Shown here piece by piece: positions 14,668-29,300 of a DNA stretch of 64,000 bases. The notes beneath the pieces were generated by a model. It ran no database searches. It saw nothing but the letters and a program-made list of their open reading frames with translations, and had not been told where the DNA came from. Each line of letters begins with the position of its first letter. Positions within the stretch are counted from its first letter, which is position 1. This stretch comes from Syngnathus acus. Taxonomy: Eukaryota > Chordata > Actinopteri > Syngnathiformes > Syngnathidae. The stretch spans positions 12,751,693 to 12,815,692 of the forward strand of contig NC_051088.1 in the NCBI RefSeq assembly GCF_901709675.1. The letters are read 5' to 3'. The position numbers were made by a program, and so were the translations under genes.

Positions 14668-15618
14668 AGGTGCAATCCGCCATCAACGTTTATTTTATTT
14701 ATTGCTCAAGTATGAGCCAGCAGAGACCGAATTCAAATGTTAAGCGTGCTTTTCGTAAGCATGAATAATGTAACACACGCACAAAATATGTGATCGCATG
14801 TTTTCATGAAACACTTTTTATCCACTTGCTCAAGATTTTAATTTCTTAAATTGTGAAAAAAATGTGTGATTTTTAAATCAGAGTTTTTATTGGTTTATTG
14901 AATTTACATTGTTTATTATTAATTTATTTCACCATGTACTGCTTGCTATTGTTTTTTGGTGTTCAAGTCAACTCAACATGATTTGGACTTTGTATTTCTG
15001 TTCATGGTTTGATTTCATCCTTTTGCCAGATTGTTTTTTTCCTCGCCACAAGGGGGCAGAGTTGTGTCACGTAGAAATTCAAGTTTCAAAAGTCTGGTCT
15101 GACATCGCCATCTCGTGTTCATTCATTTATTTGAGACTACTGTCGAGAATAAGCACGCAAGAGAAGATTTAGAGCTGCAAACCACAAGCTCTATATACTT
15201 AAACGACAATGTAATGCTTTGCAAGATAGACAAATTTGTAACAAAATTTCATTTGAATTTGTCTTGCTTTGTTCTGATTCTCTGCACGTCAGCGTCAATA
15301 CATCAATACGGCCTGTTACGAAATCGGTGGAAAGGATTTATAACGTCTGCGGATTGTGGTTGAGAATTCGTCACCACTTTATAGCCATTTTATCTTTGAG
15401 AATGAATCACTTCAACGTGTGCAACCTCTAACTAATCAGAACCAATTTGTGTACAAAGCACTCCAAAACGATTTTATGTGACTTTGCCATCATTTGTGTC
15501 CTTCGTCAGACTGGATGTTTTATGCGCAATATTGTCTCCCTTAAGAAGGGACGTCTCTGAGGATGCAAAAGGAATTTTGGGTGTTGCTCTCTGTGTTTTA
15601 AAAACATGTCTCTGAGTC

Positions 15619-15624
15619 AATAAA
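15619..15624 (+). terminator. Poly(A) signal of kif3b copy B
   Basis: AATAAA followed by a GT/T-rich stretch, about 0.95 kb after the stop codon. Confidence 0.55.
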
Positions 15625-15649
15625 AGAGGGTGTTTGTGGATACTTTTTT

Positions 15650-18600
15650 TCTCCCTCCCGTATTTAAGAAGTTGGAATGAAAGTACCGCGCTGATTTATT
15701 GTGTTGTATTTCTTTTGTGACTGTCAGAACGCCTTGAAGCACACCAAACGTGAACCAGCGAAGGAGAGATTAGAAAGAAAATCATAGACTAAGGTTGAGG
15801 TTATACGAATATCTCCAAGCAACTTGGTCCTGTGATTACGACTTAGTTTATGCGGTTTTATGTCAAAACCGCTTTTATTTATCCTCAATTAGTCATTTTG
15901 GATTGGGAAAGGGTAAAACGTTTTAATTCGAGGTTTGATTCATCAACAACCAATTATTATCAATTTAATCAACTATTTTATTATTGAGTAATTGTTTCTA
16001 GCCATTGTTTACTTTAAAGTTGTCAAGATCCTCTGATTTCAGATTGTTGCAGTCCTTCATGAAAGCAGACTGCTTATCATTTGTGTTTAATCAAAATAAG
16101 ACATTTGTGAACATGTGTTTTGACTTTGGAAAATAACGACAGAGCCAATAATGGAATCAAAAGTTGGTGAGCACATCGGTCAGTGATATTGCTAAATTGT
16201 AGTTTAGTTTTTTTTTTAAACCAAACAATTGCTAATAAACAGTCTTTGATGTGAAAACACGTTATCCCAATATACGATATACACAATTGATGTAAAAATA
16301 GTCAAGTATAGTTTTAAGTATACTGTTTACATCAACGCATATTTTCTTATTTCATTTCCCCCCATATGAAACCAAACCTAATGCATAAATCCATTTCAAC
16401 AAAGCAGAGGGGTCATTTTCAGTAGGAAATGATTAATAAGAAAACATAACAGGATGGTTGGCGTAATCAGATTTTTCCGCACATATTCCAGATTCAACAA
16501 CAACTCTTTCCACACACCTCCCGCAAATGCAGAGCGTGGCCACAGTGGGACACTGGCACTTCACACGGCCGCAGCTCCAGCCACAAGGTCAACGAGGAAT
16601 GTAAATACATTTCCATGTTTGCCTTCCAGGGACTTGGGGTCACAGCAAGGCCTTTCTGCGTAGATGTGTCACACTGGAGGAGAAAAGCAGGAAACAGAAG
16701 AGGAACTGGATGCAGGAGTGGTGATCGATGACTAAGTCAACAGGATGATGAGGGTGGGGAGGAGGAGGACCTCATGTAGAAGTGTATCAAACGTCTTTGT
16801 CTCTCCTTCAGTCAAATGGTCACTGAGACCCCTGCTGGGAAAACGCACATTACTCATTAAAACTTGTCACCACATTAGACTGAATGAAATCGAGCACGAT
16901 GATAATCGGACAGGAAGTTTTGTCATCGTGACACTGCAACAGAAGTGATTACTGATAGGAACATGTTCTAAATAGTTCCCATTTTGGTGCGGACAATTTT
17001 TAAAATTGTGGAAGTGAAGTTGAGAGCTGCAACATTTCTTGGGGGATAAGAATGTGGTGTGTGACCCAAGCTCTCCAGGCATGATGACCCTAGGATATGG
17101 AAGGAGGAGGGAGTTAATAAGATGACCCCACCCAGATTGCCCCGTCTGAGTGAATGCAAGCTTTCCTTTTTATATATACGTACTTAGGGGATGTCAGTTG
17201 TTGGCATTGTGGATATTTAAATCATAGTGGTTAATGATGTGACAATAGTTGTATTGAATAAATATTGATATTGTTTTGATGTGTAGATGCCTATAAACAG
17301 AACAGGTTTGCCGTGTTGGCCAAGCTACTTGAAAAATGTAGATTCAGCTAAAACTGTAATTTCACTATTGTGGTATACTGTAAAAGAAAACCTAATTCTA
17401 AAATCTTTGCATGCTTCTCCTATTTGATTTTTTTTCTAGATGTCAATTTTCAAAAGAATTATTTAAAAAGACGATGAATGTTTTAGAGAGAAATTAAAAT
17501 TGATTAGAGTAACATAAAATAGCATGAGTCAAGGGCCATTCAATACATATTAAAGTAAGGTGACCTGCTCATTTTTTTAAAGGTGTTCTCAAGTGTTTTG
17601 AACAACAACAATAACAAGTATCTTCAAATAAAATTAGGACGCAACTAGGTTTGGCGCCATCCAAGCTGGTACCGCCCAATGCACACACACAGCTTTCCCT
17701 CGGGTGCGGAACACTCGGCACACAATGCAGTTTGAGGAGTGTTCAAAAGTGTTCACAGTTATTTGCAATCATGATAAATATATATTCATTAACATCTCAA
17801 GTAGTCGTTTTATTAAGACTATAAAAATGCTGTTTTTAGGAAAAAAACTTTCTGCCCTGAACTGGTTCATATTAATTTTTGATCTTTGACAGTCCAGTCC
17901 ATATTTGGATGGGAGTGTTCTTCCTTCAGTCCAGTTTGCATGAGGTCTGGTTTTCAAGTCACCTCTCATATAACAACTATAAGCATAAGTCATATTTCTT
18001 TACTGACATTATTGACGGACGAAGAAGCAGTCAAGTATAATTTTTAACTAATGCTGCAGTGAGTTGTTAGCATTGGTACTACATTGAAGAAAAGACCTCG
18101 TCCACAAGAAACCCCTGAATGGAATTCTTTGTACCCTCACACTCATGTTCTCCGCAAAATATCAGCAAAGTGTTATATTTGAACTAACAAGTCAAGTTAC
18201 ATTCATGTTTTAGCAAAATGTAAACCTTTTCAAATTACGCGTAAAGCATTTAAAATCAGGGTTTGGTTTCCAGACACCAGTTTGATGTGACTCATATGGT
18301 TGAGTTGTTAGACTCTAGGCTGTTCTTAAAAAAAGGCGGTGGGGTGTGTGGAGAGGGGGGGGGGGGGCTTGCAGTGCTTCCAGATGTGGTCTGCCAGAAT
18401 ATCAGGAACAAAACATCTGTGCGAACATGAATGGTGAACACCCTGCACCCCGTGCCTGCAGCAGAGCACACGTCAACTTTTGTCACATGCTAGCTGCTGA
18501 TGTGGCGCAATCATGTAATAAGTGTGATTCTTTGTTTGTGTGCATGCATTAGCAAAGCGTGTCTATACTGCCATAGTAATTGTGACGTACACTCAATGGG

Positions 18601-20100
18601 TGACTCACCATAAACTGTAATTCATCTAACTGCTGTCAGTAAAATCCATGGCAAGTGTTGTGTGAGACAGTATGAGCTTTTACATGCCACGTTTTTTTGT
18701 GCTTCTTTTTACATGTGAGCGCTGAACGTTTTCTTACAGTATTTAAAAAGTGTCCACATATAAGTGGAAGCGGCCTTGAAACAAAATAAGATTTTGGGGT
18801 GTGTTCCCAACATTGCTGTCTTGTTGCTTAGGGAGCCTCATAAGCCATCACTGTGCAATGACGCCATTTGCTGAAATTTTCATTGGCTCTAAAATCACTT
18901 TTATGCAAACGCTAATGCTAACGTGTTGCCACCCAAAAATAACTTGTTTGGAAACAGGAGTTGTAGCTATTTTGTCAGGATGCATGGTGTGGTGGAAGTG
19001 ATAAAAAGGTGGACCCATCTGCAGGAACTGGAGCCAGGAGATTAGACAGGAAGAACTTTTAGTGTGTAAAAACAACAACAACAGCAGCAACAAATTGTGG
19101 ATGGTCACAAGTTATAGAAAAAAAGAACAACAAAAAGAACAAGCATGTACTCCACATGCCCCGCAGCAACTGATGAGAACCCAACTAGGAATGAACAAAG
19201 ACTTAAATGTACTCTGACTAATTAGAGGACAAGAGGATGGTGAGAACACCAAGGAAAAAAGGAGGCGACACAGCTGGTACTGAATAAGCATAAAGTACAG
19301 AAAAAGATATTTAAAAACCATTTTCCTCATTTTGTTATTACAAAACACAATAAAAAAAAATTCCTCAAAATTCTACACATACTAACTTGATGTAATTTTT
19401 TTTTTTTTTATTCTTTAAAAAAATACTCATGATGTCCTTAACTTTTTGCTTCTCAATCTTTAAAAAACCCAACACATTGATTATTGTATAAATCATAAGA
19501 CTTGGCACATTCCGATTTTGCCAACTTAGTGGTACAGGGCCGGAACTATGTGGTGGCCATGGTCACCCATTGTCACTCTGGCCACTCCCTCACCGAGGGC
19601 AAGACTTTGACACCTGTGACTTTTCTACCATTTTTATATGAATGCAGTATTCTTAGACACCTTGATACTAAACCACAATTAATTTAGAGTTTATGCATAT
19701 TTAAAGAAAATAAAGTCTGGCTACGCCTCTGGTGGCACTGTAAATTTAGTCCTGGTTGCAACATGCTGTTTTTTTCGGCGTGACTCCGAAAGCCTAAAAA
19801 GAATCTGCAGGTTCTAGATCAGGGATGGGCAACTTAAATGATAGAGGTTGCCACAATTTTGCATTAACTGCCTACGTAGCTGCTAGGATCAACCTCACCA
19901 TTATTGATAAGTCCATAGTTCTACAGATGCACCACTGGGGATGTTCTGTTCTTAAAAAAATTTGAGGTTCTGACCAAACTTAATTTATGTCTGAAGCTCA
20001 TCTGGGACATATACACAATATCTCGCGGGTTCACTGGCGGAAGCAGGGACGGGAACTGAGGGGAAATAGCCCAACTGAATAAGGGTGTGGACAGAGCACA
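15650..20100. other. Gene-poor interval between kif3b copy B and cd34
   Basis: No exon with family similarity or convincing splice borders is seen on either strand. A fragment near 19822-19950 begins CAGGGATGGGCAACTTAAAT, which resembles the left end of a fish hAT element, but its right end was not found. A G-run at 18355-18367 and several A/T homopolymers are present. Otherwise nothing is supportable. Confidence 0.5.
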
Positions 20101-20107
20101 CAATTGT

Positions 20108-20111
<4 letters not shown>

Positions 20112-20199
<88 letters not shown>
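20112..20199. repeat. (GA)n microsatellite in the cd34 promoter
   Basis: About 44 uninterrupted GA dinucleotides. The run ends 11 bases before a TATAAA box and about 150 bases before the cd34 start codon, so it lies in the core-promoter upstream region. Confidence 0.97.
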
Positions 20200-20204
<5 letters not shown>

Positions 20205-20210
20205 AGGGCA

Positions 20211-20216
20211 TATAAA
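20211..20216 (+). promoter_or_regulatory. TATA box of cd34
   Basis: TATAAA in the context CATATAAAGAG. It predicts initiation near 20240, about 110 bases before the cd34 ATG, with a pyrimidine-rich initiator-like stretch following. Confidence 0.65.
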
Positions 20217-20350
20217 GAGCGACACCACAAGGCAAACTTCATCTTCTAGTCTGTCCCGCTTCCTCAGACCTCACAGCAAACGCCCATCTCCCTGCCCCTT
20301 CGCTCACTCAGAATATCACCCCCTGCATGTGCTCCCGTCCCACTCTGACC

Positions 20351-23300
20351 ATGTGGAGGATGAACGGCATCTCTATCGTCCTGGTGCTCTGCACAGTACT
20401 GCTATGCAGTAAGTTACTCATTACAATATTTCATTTTAAAATGTACCTTTTTGATTCTATTTACATGAATGTCACTTTCTTCTGTTTCTCTTGTCATTCA
20501 CGCATGTGGATTTGGGGTTTATGTTCTCTTTATTTTGGTTCACATTCTGTTGCCTTGGCGACCAACCTTAATTTGTTTCAATTGAATTCTGGATTTTGTT
20601 TTGTTTTGCTTTCGTGAGTAAGGCACTGACGCTCTAAGCAGATATGGTTTGTAACACAGCTACAGAGTGTAAAAAGGATCTACTGAAGTAGTTAAATTGT
20701 TAGTAAGACGTTTTTTGGGAAACATTGTATGGTTTGTGAAGATGTTTGGCAGAATGGTGGACCCAGACACAAAGAGTCTGCTCAGGAGAATAATTATACT
20801 TTGTCTCCTGTGGTGCCCTTGCGTGCGGCGTGTGCATGCTTGCGGCATGTGTGTGAGGGGCTTAATACTAATTGCATAGTGATGACTACATGGCTTTCAT
20901 GCCTCTCCAAATTTCAACGTGTCTAAGTTCAAAGACTGTGTAAAATCTGGTGTGTTCTTGACCAGTCTGCCAGAGTGATGAAAAAAGCTCAGGGACAACT
21001 TTGAAGAGGAAAAAGATGACGAGATGGTTGAACATGCAGCTCGTTTGGAGAATAATGACTTGTACTGGCTACATCAGCCGCTTATCCGAATTCAATTTAC
21101 ATATACCAGTACATTCCAGCCTCCATTCTTTGCTGACGCTACCATCACACAGACCTGAAACGTTGTTGTCACTGCGCTTTATTTGGCAGCCCAGTGTGAA
21201 CATGCCAACAGGCAAGCAAGCGCATGTGACACGGAAGAAAAATCAAAACAATTTTGTTGGTATCAACAAGAGTGCTTCAAAGGCTTGATGTTTGAGGTCA
21301 CAGTCTAAATTGAAGTTAAGCGACTTCTATGCCGCTAATCTGCTGCAGATCAGGAGGTTTAATTGAATCCACATTAAATTTAGTAGCGGTGATGTCATCA
21401 GCTCCTCAAGGGCGAGGCAGCTGACCGAGTCATTTTGAACATCACTTTGTTGTGTTCACAAAAAAGAAGCAGCGAGCATGCATCTCTCGGACTGACTCGA
21501 CCACGAAGTACATTCAGAAAACAAAATCACACAAGAACAAACAACTCCAAGTCGCTCCACATCTTCAGTTGGCGGACATTGTAGTAAACTTGATTGCTGA
21601 GCGCGATTGTGTTTACTCACGCAAACATGACTCCAACACACAGATGGGCGGATCGCTCAACTCTCATTCCATAGTTATGCAGTTTGTAGGAGAATTGAAG
21701 GCAGTTTTGGATGATGTCATTTGACCCCTCCTTTAGCGTTACATTTTTTTAGGGGGAAAACCCAAACTGTTGAAGGATGTGGGGGTGAACCATGTTCTGC
21801 TGATCATCTTCCACGGCTCGCTCTTTTATAATGAAGTCAAGGTCGAAGGCAAGTGGTGACAATCAGTATTTGAATGAACCACGCCGTTCCAAGATATTGG
21901 CTGAGGGTTGGGAGTTTCCAAAGTGTGCAGCACATGTGATTCTTTTAGCATACCCTTGCCAGTAATCAGTATGTCCTTTGTGCTGTGAATGCGTATCATG
22001 TGACCATGCAAGATGGTGTAAGCCACGGACACTCAGCTGACACAAAACTGAATGAAATTGGTAGTTGTATTGGCCTTTCAAAATGAAGCTGTACACAATA
22101 ATATATAAGAGAAAATATGACTCTCAATTAGCACCGGCATGTATTTATTTCTCAACGCATTTATCGTCCCATCATCATTTTATCATGACACCATCGAGTC
22201 AAATGTGAAAACGTTTTGAGTCTCATTCAGTGAATTTCTAAAACATTATTACGATTGATTTTATGAGGCCATTGCTCTTGACTAACATTCTTTTGGCTCA
22301 ATTGTTTTGATTGTTAACTTTGCGTCAGATGCAGAAGGGCGTGGGTCTGTTATGTTATAAGCCTTTGCAATCTTAAGTCAGGCCAGGGGTGTGGATTTGC
22401 TTGGACCCGAAGTTCCAGCCTGATCCAGCAAAGTAATTAAACGTGGAGTCTGTGCGCCGTTAATGTGCCAATTATCCGAAAGCCATCGCTTGCGGCGAGC
22501 TAAACATGTTAAAACTCAAACCTAATAAAACAAATGGTGTCCATTCTGTTACCTCATCCGTCAGCCTTTGCAGATATGACAATCTCCTTTGTTTATGTGA
22601 TGCCAGCTCAAAACGTATTTACCATAAAAAAAAAATCCTCCATCACAGCCAGCTCAATGGTCATTCAGGAAAAGGGTCTGACTTGGAGAAGTAAATCATC
22701 TAATAACAACATTTACCCAGTCAAACAAGCCTAATGAATAGCAGACTTTGCGATAAAGGTGAAACTTTCCTGTTCCAATTACTGCAGTCCCGGTGAGCCT
22801 TATTGTTCTTTGTTCCCCAAGCACCCTGCAGCACAACCACATGATTTAAGCAGTGTAAAGACAAATAGAGAGCAACACAACGTTCTCTTCTCGTGTTTCA
22901 CCTCAACTTTGGGGGGACAATTTGGTGGGACGGCCAACACCATGACTGAGCTTACAGTCAGTCAGCGAAGCAACGAAAAGGAAGTCTGTCATCTCCACTT
23001 AATATTGACTGGGGCAGGGTTATCTTTGCAAAGCAAAGATGGCTTACCTCAGGGGAGGAAAGTTTTTAATGAGACTGGCCAAACACTTTTTTTTTTTCCC
23101 CAAGACGACACAAGGTGCTCAGATTGGTTACCAGCTTATAAATACTCACTGTATGACCTCCATATGTGCTTTAGAAAGTTTTTCTTCTGTAGTCCCCGCC
23201 CCCCCCCCTTTCCTTGTAATAGCTTGAGAGCCACAATCATATCCCCAACCTGATCGTTCCACGTTATGGGTCTGTGAGTCTTTTTACAACCTTCACCACC

Positions 23301-26300
23301 CCCGCCAACTTAGTTTCATGTAAGAGCAGCAGCTGGAACGGAGCAGTCCACACACACATCTGCCGACTCTGACACAGCTGGCGTTTCCACTTTCTTGTCC
23401 TCTTACAAAGTGGACAGACACTGGTTTTGAATTTCAGGCGATATTTTAATGAGTGAAGTATGGGGGTTGAATAAGTTTAAAAAAAAAAAAAACTTTCATA
23501 TCTTTCTTAGGGGTTCGGTCTGACTTTAGACTTTAGAAGCTTAATGTTGTAGAACCAAGAAAAAAATAATTATTTGAGCAAAATTGTATTGCTATGATTA
23601 CAGTCAAGCGGGTCTGTAGGAACATTCCCAAATAGGGAAAATCGGCACACAAATAATTTTCAAGGCCATGAAATTGTACTTGTGAATATGAGTAAAGCGT
23701 TATCTGTTGCCCACACGGCGTTCGCCTCGGCAGGTCACCCCGTGGCTGTGGGAGTGCTGTGACAGACACATCCTGCCCAAGGATGTGCATTGATACATTC
23801 CAAAACCAAAATTGTTGTTAATTCCTTTCATTCACCCCCCGCCACTCTCCCAACTCCAAACGGTCTTATGTTTGGTTTAAAAACACCAGGGGTGTGGACT
23901 GGGTGGAAAAGTCAACTTTTACCAACCTTCTGTGTGCGAACAAAAAGAGTTGTCAATTCATGGATTCAAATGGTGTTTGAGTATTTAAGGAATCTTTATG
24001 GGTGTCTTTTTTTCATAGTGTGCCAAGATGTTGGGTAGTGACAAGTTCAGTAATGGGGCTGCAATGAGCACCCTAAAAATGTGCTCTGGTATTTATTGGT
24101 TTAGCCATCAGTACTCACACAGCATTTTATTAGATTATCACAAAAGTCATACTGCTGTTCATGCTAATAGCGTAACTCTAGAAATGGTTTCCTATCTTGA
24201 AAAATAGTTTTTTTCTATACTAATCTTGAAAAAGATTGTTAAATTTGTCATTTGTAGGAAACATTTTGTTCGACAAATACTTCTCAAAACTCAATTTTAA
24301 TGTATGCTAGCTAACTCGTCACGATGCATGCCAGCTAACGTTTCTCACTAATATTTGATCATCTTATCTTGCTTTAACACCTACACCATTTTCAAAAACC
24401 TTGTGAAAATTGTGAAATAGACCAAAAAAAAAAGAAAAAATGACATCATTTTGGTAATGTGTGATGACTGATGAGCACATCTTTTTCCTTCACTTATCAC
24501 TGTGACCCGTACAGGACAGTTGTTTGGCCTTGGCAGAGATCCGCTCTGAAAAATTCACATAATTTTTGGACTTTTTAGTTGCTAGGCAGACACATCAAGC
24601 AGACAACCACTTGCGGTAAAATATAATTGTTAGGAACCCAGGATTCTCATGTTGTGGTCAAACATATTGTCTTTCTGAGTAAAGCTAACCAACAATCATT
24701 TTAGAGACTGGCAGCTTTATTTGAGAGGCGAGTTCAAAAAGAGCCAAACATGTAGTGGTTGCAGCCTCTAAAACGGGATGAATTACGGGTTCTATTTGAT
24801 TTATCGTGTAACACAAAAACTCTTTGATTTCTGACCGATTGGTCATTCAAAAGAGGATGTGAAGATGCTACTGTGGGCTTCACTTGATTCACCTGTTTTG
24901 GTTATTTGATACTTGAAGGAGCCCAAATGAAAAGCTGACCAACATGACCTTGATGGTTATATACAATTGATTCCTGACATAGTATAGTTGAGGAAGTATT
25001 TACAAGCCGACATGGAAGGTCGTCTCAAGGGTCTTCTCTGGACATCTGGAAGCAACACGGGGTGTGGCACAGAAAAGAGAGCCAGGGCGTTGTCTCGATA
25101 TTGTCTGGGTGGAGGTCAAATCCTAAATCCTTAAAGCTGCTCACGCTTCTCCCTTGTGCATGAAGTCAGAGCTTTCTCAGTTTTCTGCTGCCTCACCTTT
25201 CCCACCCCAAGTCCAAACTGCCTGACCCAATGCCCTCAGAGAGGAAGTTGGCTTTCTCTCTTGACACCACATGCAAAATGCCGATGGTGTCCCCTATAGT
25301 CTTTCAGAGCAGCCCTTTAATCGAGTGTGACAGTATTTGTTTTTACGGGAATTTCCATGAGGTTTCCCACCCTGTATATTTGTGTGAGGGTAGTAGAAAT
25401 GGTAAGGACAATGAGTAATATCCATGTGGAAGTTAGGTTTTCTTTTTGTTTATGTGGCTGACGTAAAGTACATCTATGGAATGTCAAACAAGCTGTGATG
25501 TGTCATGGGCGTTAGCATACAAAAGTCACAGGTCACCATTATTTCAAACCTTAGTGCTTTTACTAATATTATTACTAATAGGGACAAAATTATTTTAGTG
25601 TGACATCAGCTTACACTTGAGTAACATCAAGTATCAGCTCTTTGAAAAAGACCTTTAAACCACAAGTATCAAACTCAAGGCCCGGGGGTCAGATACGGCC
25701 CGCCACATCATTTTATGTGGCCCACGAAGACAAATTGTGCATCAAATTCTTACTTTACTAAAATTGCAAATTGTGGTCACTTTTAAAATTCATCTTTTTT
25801 TAAATATTTGAACAGTCTAATTTGAAAACGAGTTATTTGTTAGTTTGTTTCATAGCTTCTGCTGTATATAATATGAGGTGTTCATACATTTATTTGGGGT
25901 GACAGTCATAATGGCCCTCCGAAAGAAGCTATGACTACAATGCGGCCCGCGAAAAAAATGAGTTTGACACCCCTGCTTTAAACCTGATGTATGTCCCAAA
26001 AACCACCATGGGCCCCACATGTAGGACTATTTTACAGTACTTCGATCATTTTTTTTTTTCCGAAAGGGTGTCTTTTAATTATTCACTGTTAGATTTGATT
26101 ATTTGGGATGAAAAAAGGTATCGAGGAGCTGAAAAGTGCAGAAGGGCGTGTTTGTGAGGTAGGGCCCACACACACACCGGGGTTGTTTAGTCCTGTTGCA
26201 CTGAACCCTGCTGTATTTATCCCACTGCCACACACCATTTGGGTTAGTGTAAAAGCAAAACCCTGGTTCTCCTATGACAAATGTACCATCACTCCATTAT

Positions 26301-29300
26301 TATTTTGTCAAGACAAAAAAAAATGGTTGCATGGAAGCTTCTACACGCTATCATGGGTCTACACTGCATCCTCTCTTCTACTTATGGTTGGTGGCATGCC
26401 ACATCAAAAAAGGCAGGCTGGGAGCTTCACGTAGCTCGGGAAATCTGCTTCATGTTGCCAATAGTGATCATCGTGCGTGTGGTCTACATCATACCAAGTA
26501 CTGTATTCACTGGTGGAGATAGGATCTTTGTTTCCTGACAAAAGTCAATTGTCTGACCTGGCTCCTGGGAGGTCGAAGCATATTTTAAGGGATGGGTAGT
26601 GCCTCCCTGCTCCCCCCTCAGCTCCACCAGTGACTGCATTTATCTTAGTAGAACATGTATATGGGTGTGAATGTGAGTCTGAATGTGAATCTGTGTGTGT
26701 CGTGCCTATGATGGGCTGGTGATCAGGCCAGGGGGAATCCCCGTGCTCACAATCAGATGGGATAGACTTCAGGCTTCCATGTGACAACTGGAAGGTCTGT
26801 GAGGGTAGACACAAATTACTTGCATTTTTATATGGCATCAGTGTACAGGTACAGAGGTCTATACGTGTCTTCCGATTAGTTTGAGAACACTCCATCCATC
26901 CATTTTCTGAATCGCTTCGTCCCCACGGGGGTCGCGGGTGTGCTGGAGCCTATCCCAGCCGTCATCGGGTAGTAGGCGGGGGACACCCTGAACCGGTTGC
27001 CAGCCAATCGCAGGGCACACAGAGACAAACAACCATTCGCACTCGCACTCACACCTAGGGACAATTTGGAGTCTTCAATCGGCCTACCAAGCATGTTTTT
27101 GGCATGTGGGAGGAAACCGGAGTGCCCGGAGAAAACCCACGCGGGCCCGGGGAGAACATGCAAACTCCACACAGGGAGGGCCGGAGGTGGAATCGAACCC
27201 GCACCCTCCTAACTGTGAGGCGGACGTGCTACCCAGTGCCAGAATTATTATACCATCACTCCTCATTCCACAAGCAATGTCTGAAGATTGTGCCTCAAGT
27301 TTGTCAGTCACACCAAATTTTAAAGCTGCTGTTCTTTCTCTAAATTTGCAGATGGTGTAGTGGGCCAAGATGATCTCGTAACAGCCACACCGGCAAGCGA
27401 TCCGGCCGCAGATGACAGTGACGGTAGGGGCCCGGATGTGGCAATTGTGAAACTGGAACCAATAACAAAAATCGAATGTGTCCTTTTGAAACAAATTCAT
27501 ATGAGCATGTTTTTGTCTTTTGCTGCTCTATTGGTTCCAGATTTCATATGGTACTGTAATGGAACCAGTAAGACTGAGTAAAGCATTATGATAACTACAA
27601 ATATGAACTACTGTGCAGTTGAAATTTCAACTCACCAGTGACACTGAACAAGCAGCAAAACTAGATGGAAAAATGCATTTGCCTGCATGAATTAACTTAT
27701 CCATGTTCTCTCAGTCACGACTATGGCAATGGACTCGAATGCCCAAGCAGAGACCACTGCTGCTCCAGATTCAGGCGCCGTTCCGGTGGTGGAAGGAGAC
27801 CACGACGCAGCTGCTGCAAATACGCCTTCCTCAGAGACCGCTGACAACCAAGAAGGTGGCGCCTCGGGCACCACGGTTAGCACTCCTGGCGATGATGACA
27901 CAGCAGTCGTGAAGTCGCACGATTCGTCTGACCCCATTACAGCAAAGGTGAACGCATATCTGAAGAGATGTGTTTAAAACTTTTGTGGACAACGTCATCT
28001 CATGTCACTTCTTGTCTCTACAGCCCGTGGTGGTGTGTGTCGGGAAGGAGGACATTGACGAGAGTAAAGCTGTCAAGGCTATGGTCTCCTATTCTGACTG
28101 TGTGGGTACACTGCACTCATTTCTTTCACAATACGAATTAAATAATCATTTGAGACATCAGATGAGGTTTTGCTTTCCATCATATCAACCCTTTTCGTTT
28201 CATGCAACACTTATAAAACGGAAGCCTTTGCAAGGCAATTCTTGGAAATTCCTCAGGCATTGTAAATCATTGGCCTGAAAAAGGACTAATATTTCCTGTC
28301 TTGGTCTGGTGTCCATAAGGCAAAAGGAGGAGGTGCACGGGTGCGGTTCTTTTTTAGCTCTTAACTTTTCCTAAGCTTCTTTGAATTTAAGATTAAAATG
28401 TTTTTTTTTGTTTATTGTTTTATTTTGTCAGGAGGAGAGAAAGCAGTCTGACTCAGCCTAATTACATGCCAACAAATGAAAAGGTCACAGCATGTGATGT
28501 CATGTTCTGGGGTGAATCTGATAAGCAGTTGATTCTTCGAAACATTCGGATGATTTATAGACAAGGCACAGGGCACATTATAAGCAAAAATAGATGTAAT
28601 ATTTGATCACAGGTTATTGCTTGATCCCATATGACATTTTCAATGAATTCCAGTCATATGACACAGCAAAATAATAAGCTATTCAGGATGAATGGCACTT
28701 TTCAGATGTGCATCCAGCTGCATAGACGTGAAGAATGGTTTGGTCATGAAGCATGTAATAAAAGAAGAGCAGATGAATGAGTTTACTCCAGGAACTATTT
28801 CTCTAAAAAACTGTTAAACCATAAATCACAGGCGTAGAGCAGACATTGTCAACTGGTGGTCCGCGGCCCTCTAGTGGTCAGTGGCGGTAATGCAGGTGGT
28901 CCGCAAAATTGGAAAAGGAAAACAATTGTAATATTTAAAAAAATATAATAGATTTATCGTCTAGACTTTATTCATTTTCCAGCTAATTATGTGAATCATT
29001 GACCCATCTAAATGATGTCAAATGTAGCTGAGATTCCCCAAATAGACATGCAGCCTGTGTAGGTCCATCCTCCTTCGGTGCAAAACAAAATAATATTCCG
29101 CCAAAGCAGTGGTCCCCGAGTTGCTTCTTGGTTATATTGGTGGTCCCTTGGACAAAACCAGTTGTAACCTCCTGGTGTGGAGCATTGCATCAGCGGCTAC
29201 TGCATCCTGCTGAACTTCAAATTCCTCATAAACCGAGAGTCCAGTAGGCCACACAAGGCCAAACTGAGTGCAAGAGAAACGTGATCCTCCACATGTGACA

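Noticed and set aside
19921-20242. Ser-Leu repeat ORFs
   Set aside because: Artefacts of the (GA)n microsatellite read on the minus strand.
20327-20350. Alternative upstream start for cd34
   Set aside because: It adds a polar MCSRPTLT before the signal peptide; the downstream ATG gives a better leader, though the choice is not proven.
26876-27500. Several overlapping ORFs near 27 kb, 45 kb and 54 kb with similar translations
   Set aside because: They are translations of the tRNA-SINE on either strand, not a gene family.
28415-28606. Possible extra cd34 exon after a TTTTGTCAG acceptor
   Set aside because: In the frame needed it meets a stop within about ten codons, and joining exon 4 directly to the exon at 29794 keeps phase and the cysteine pattern.
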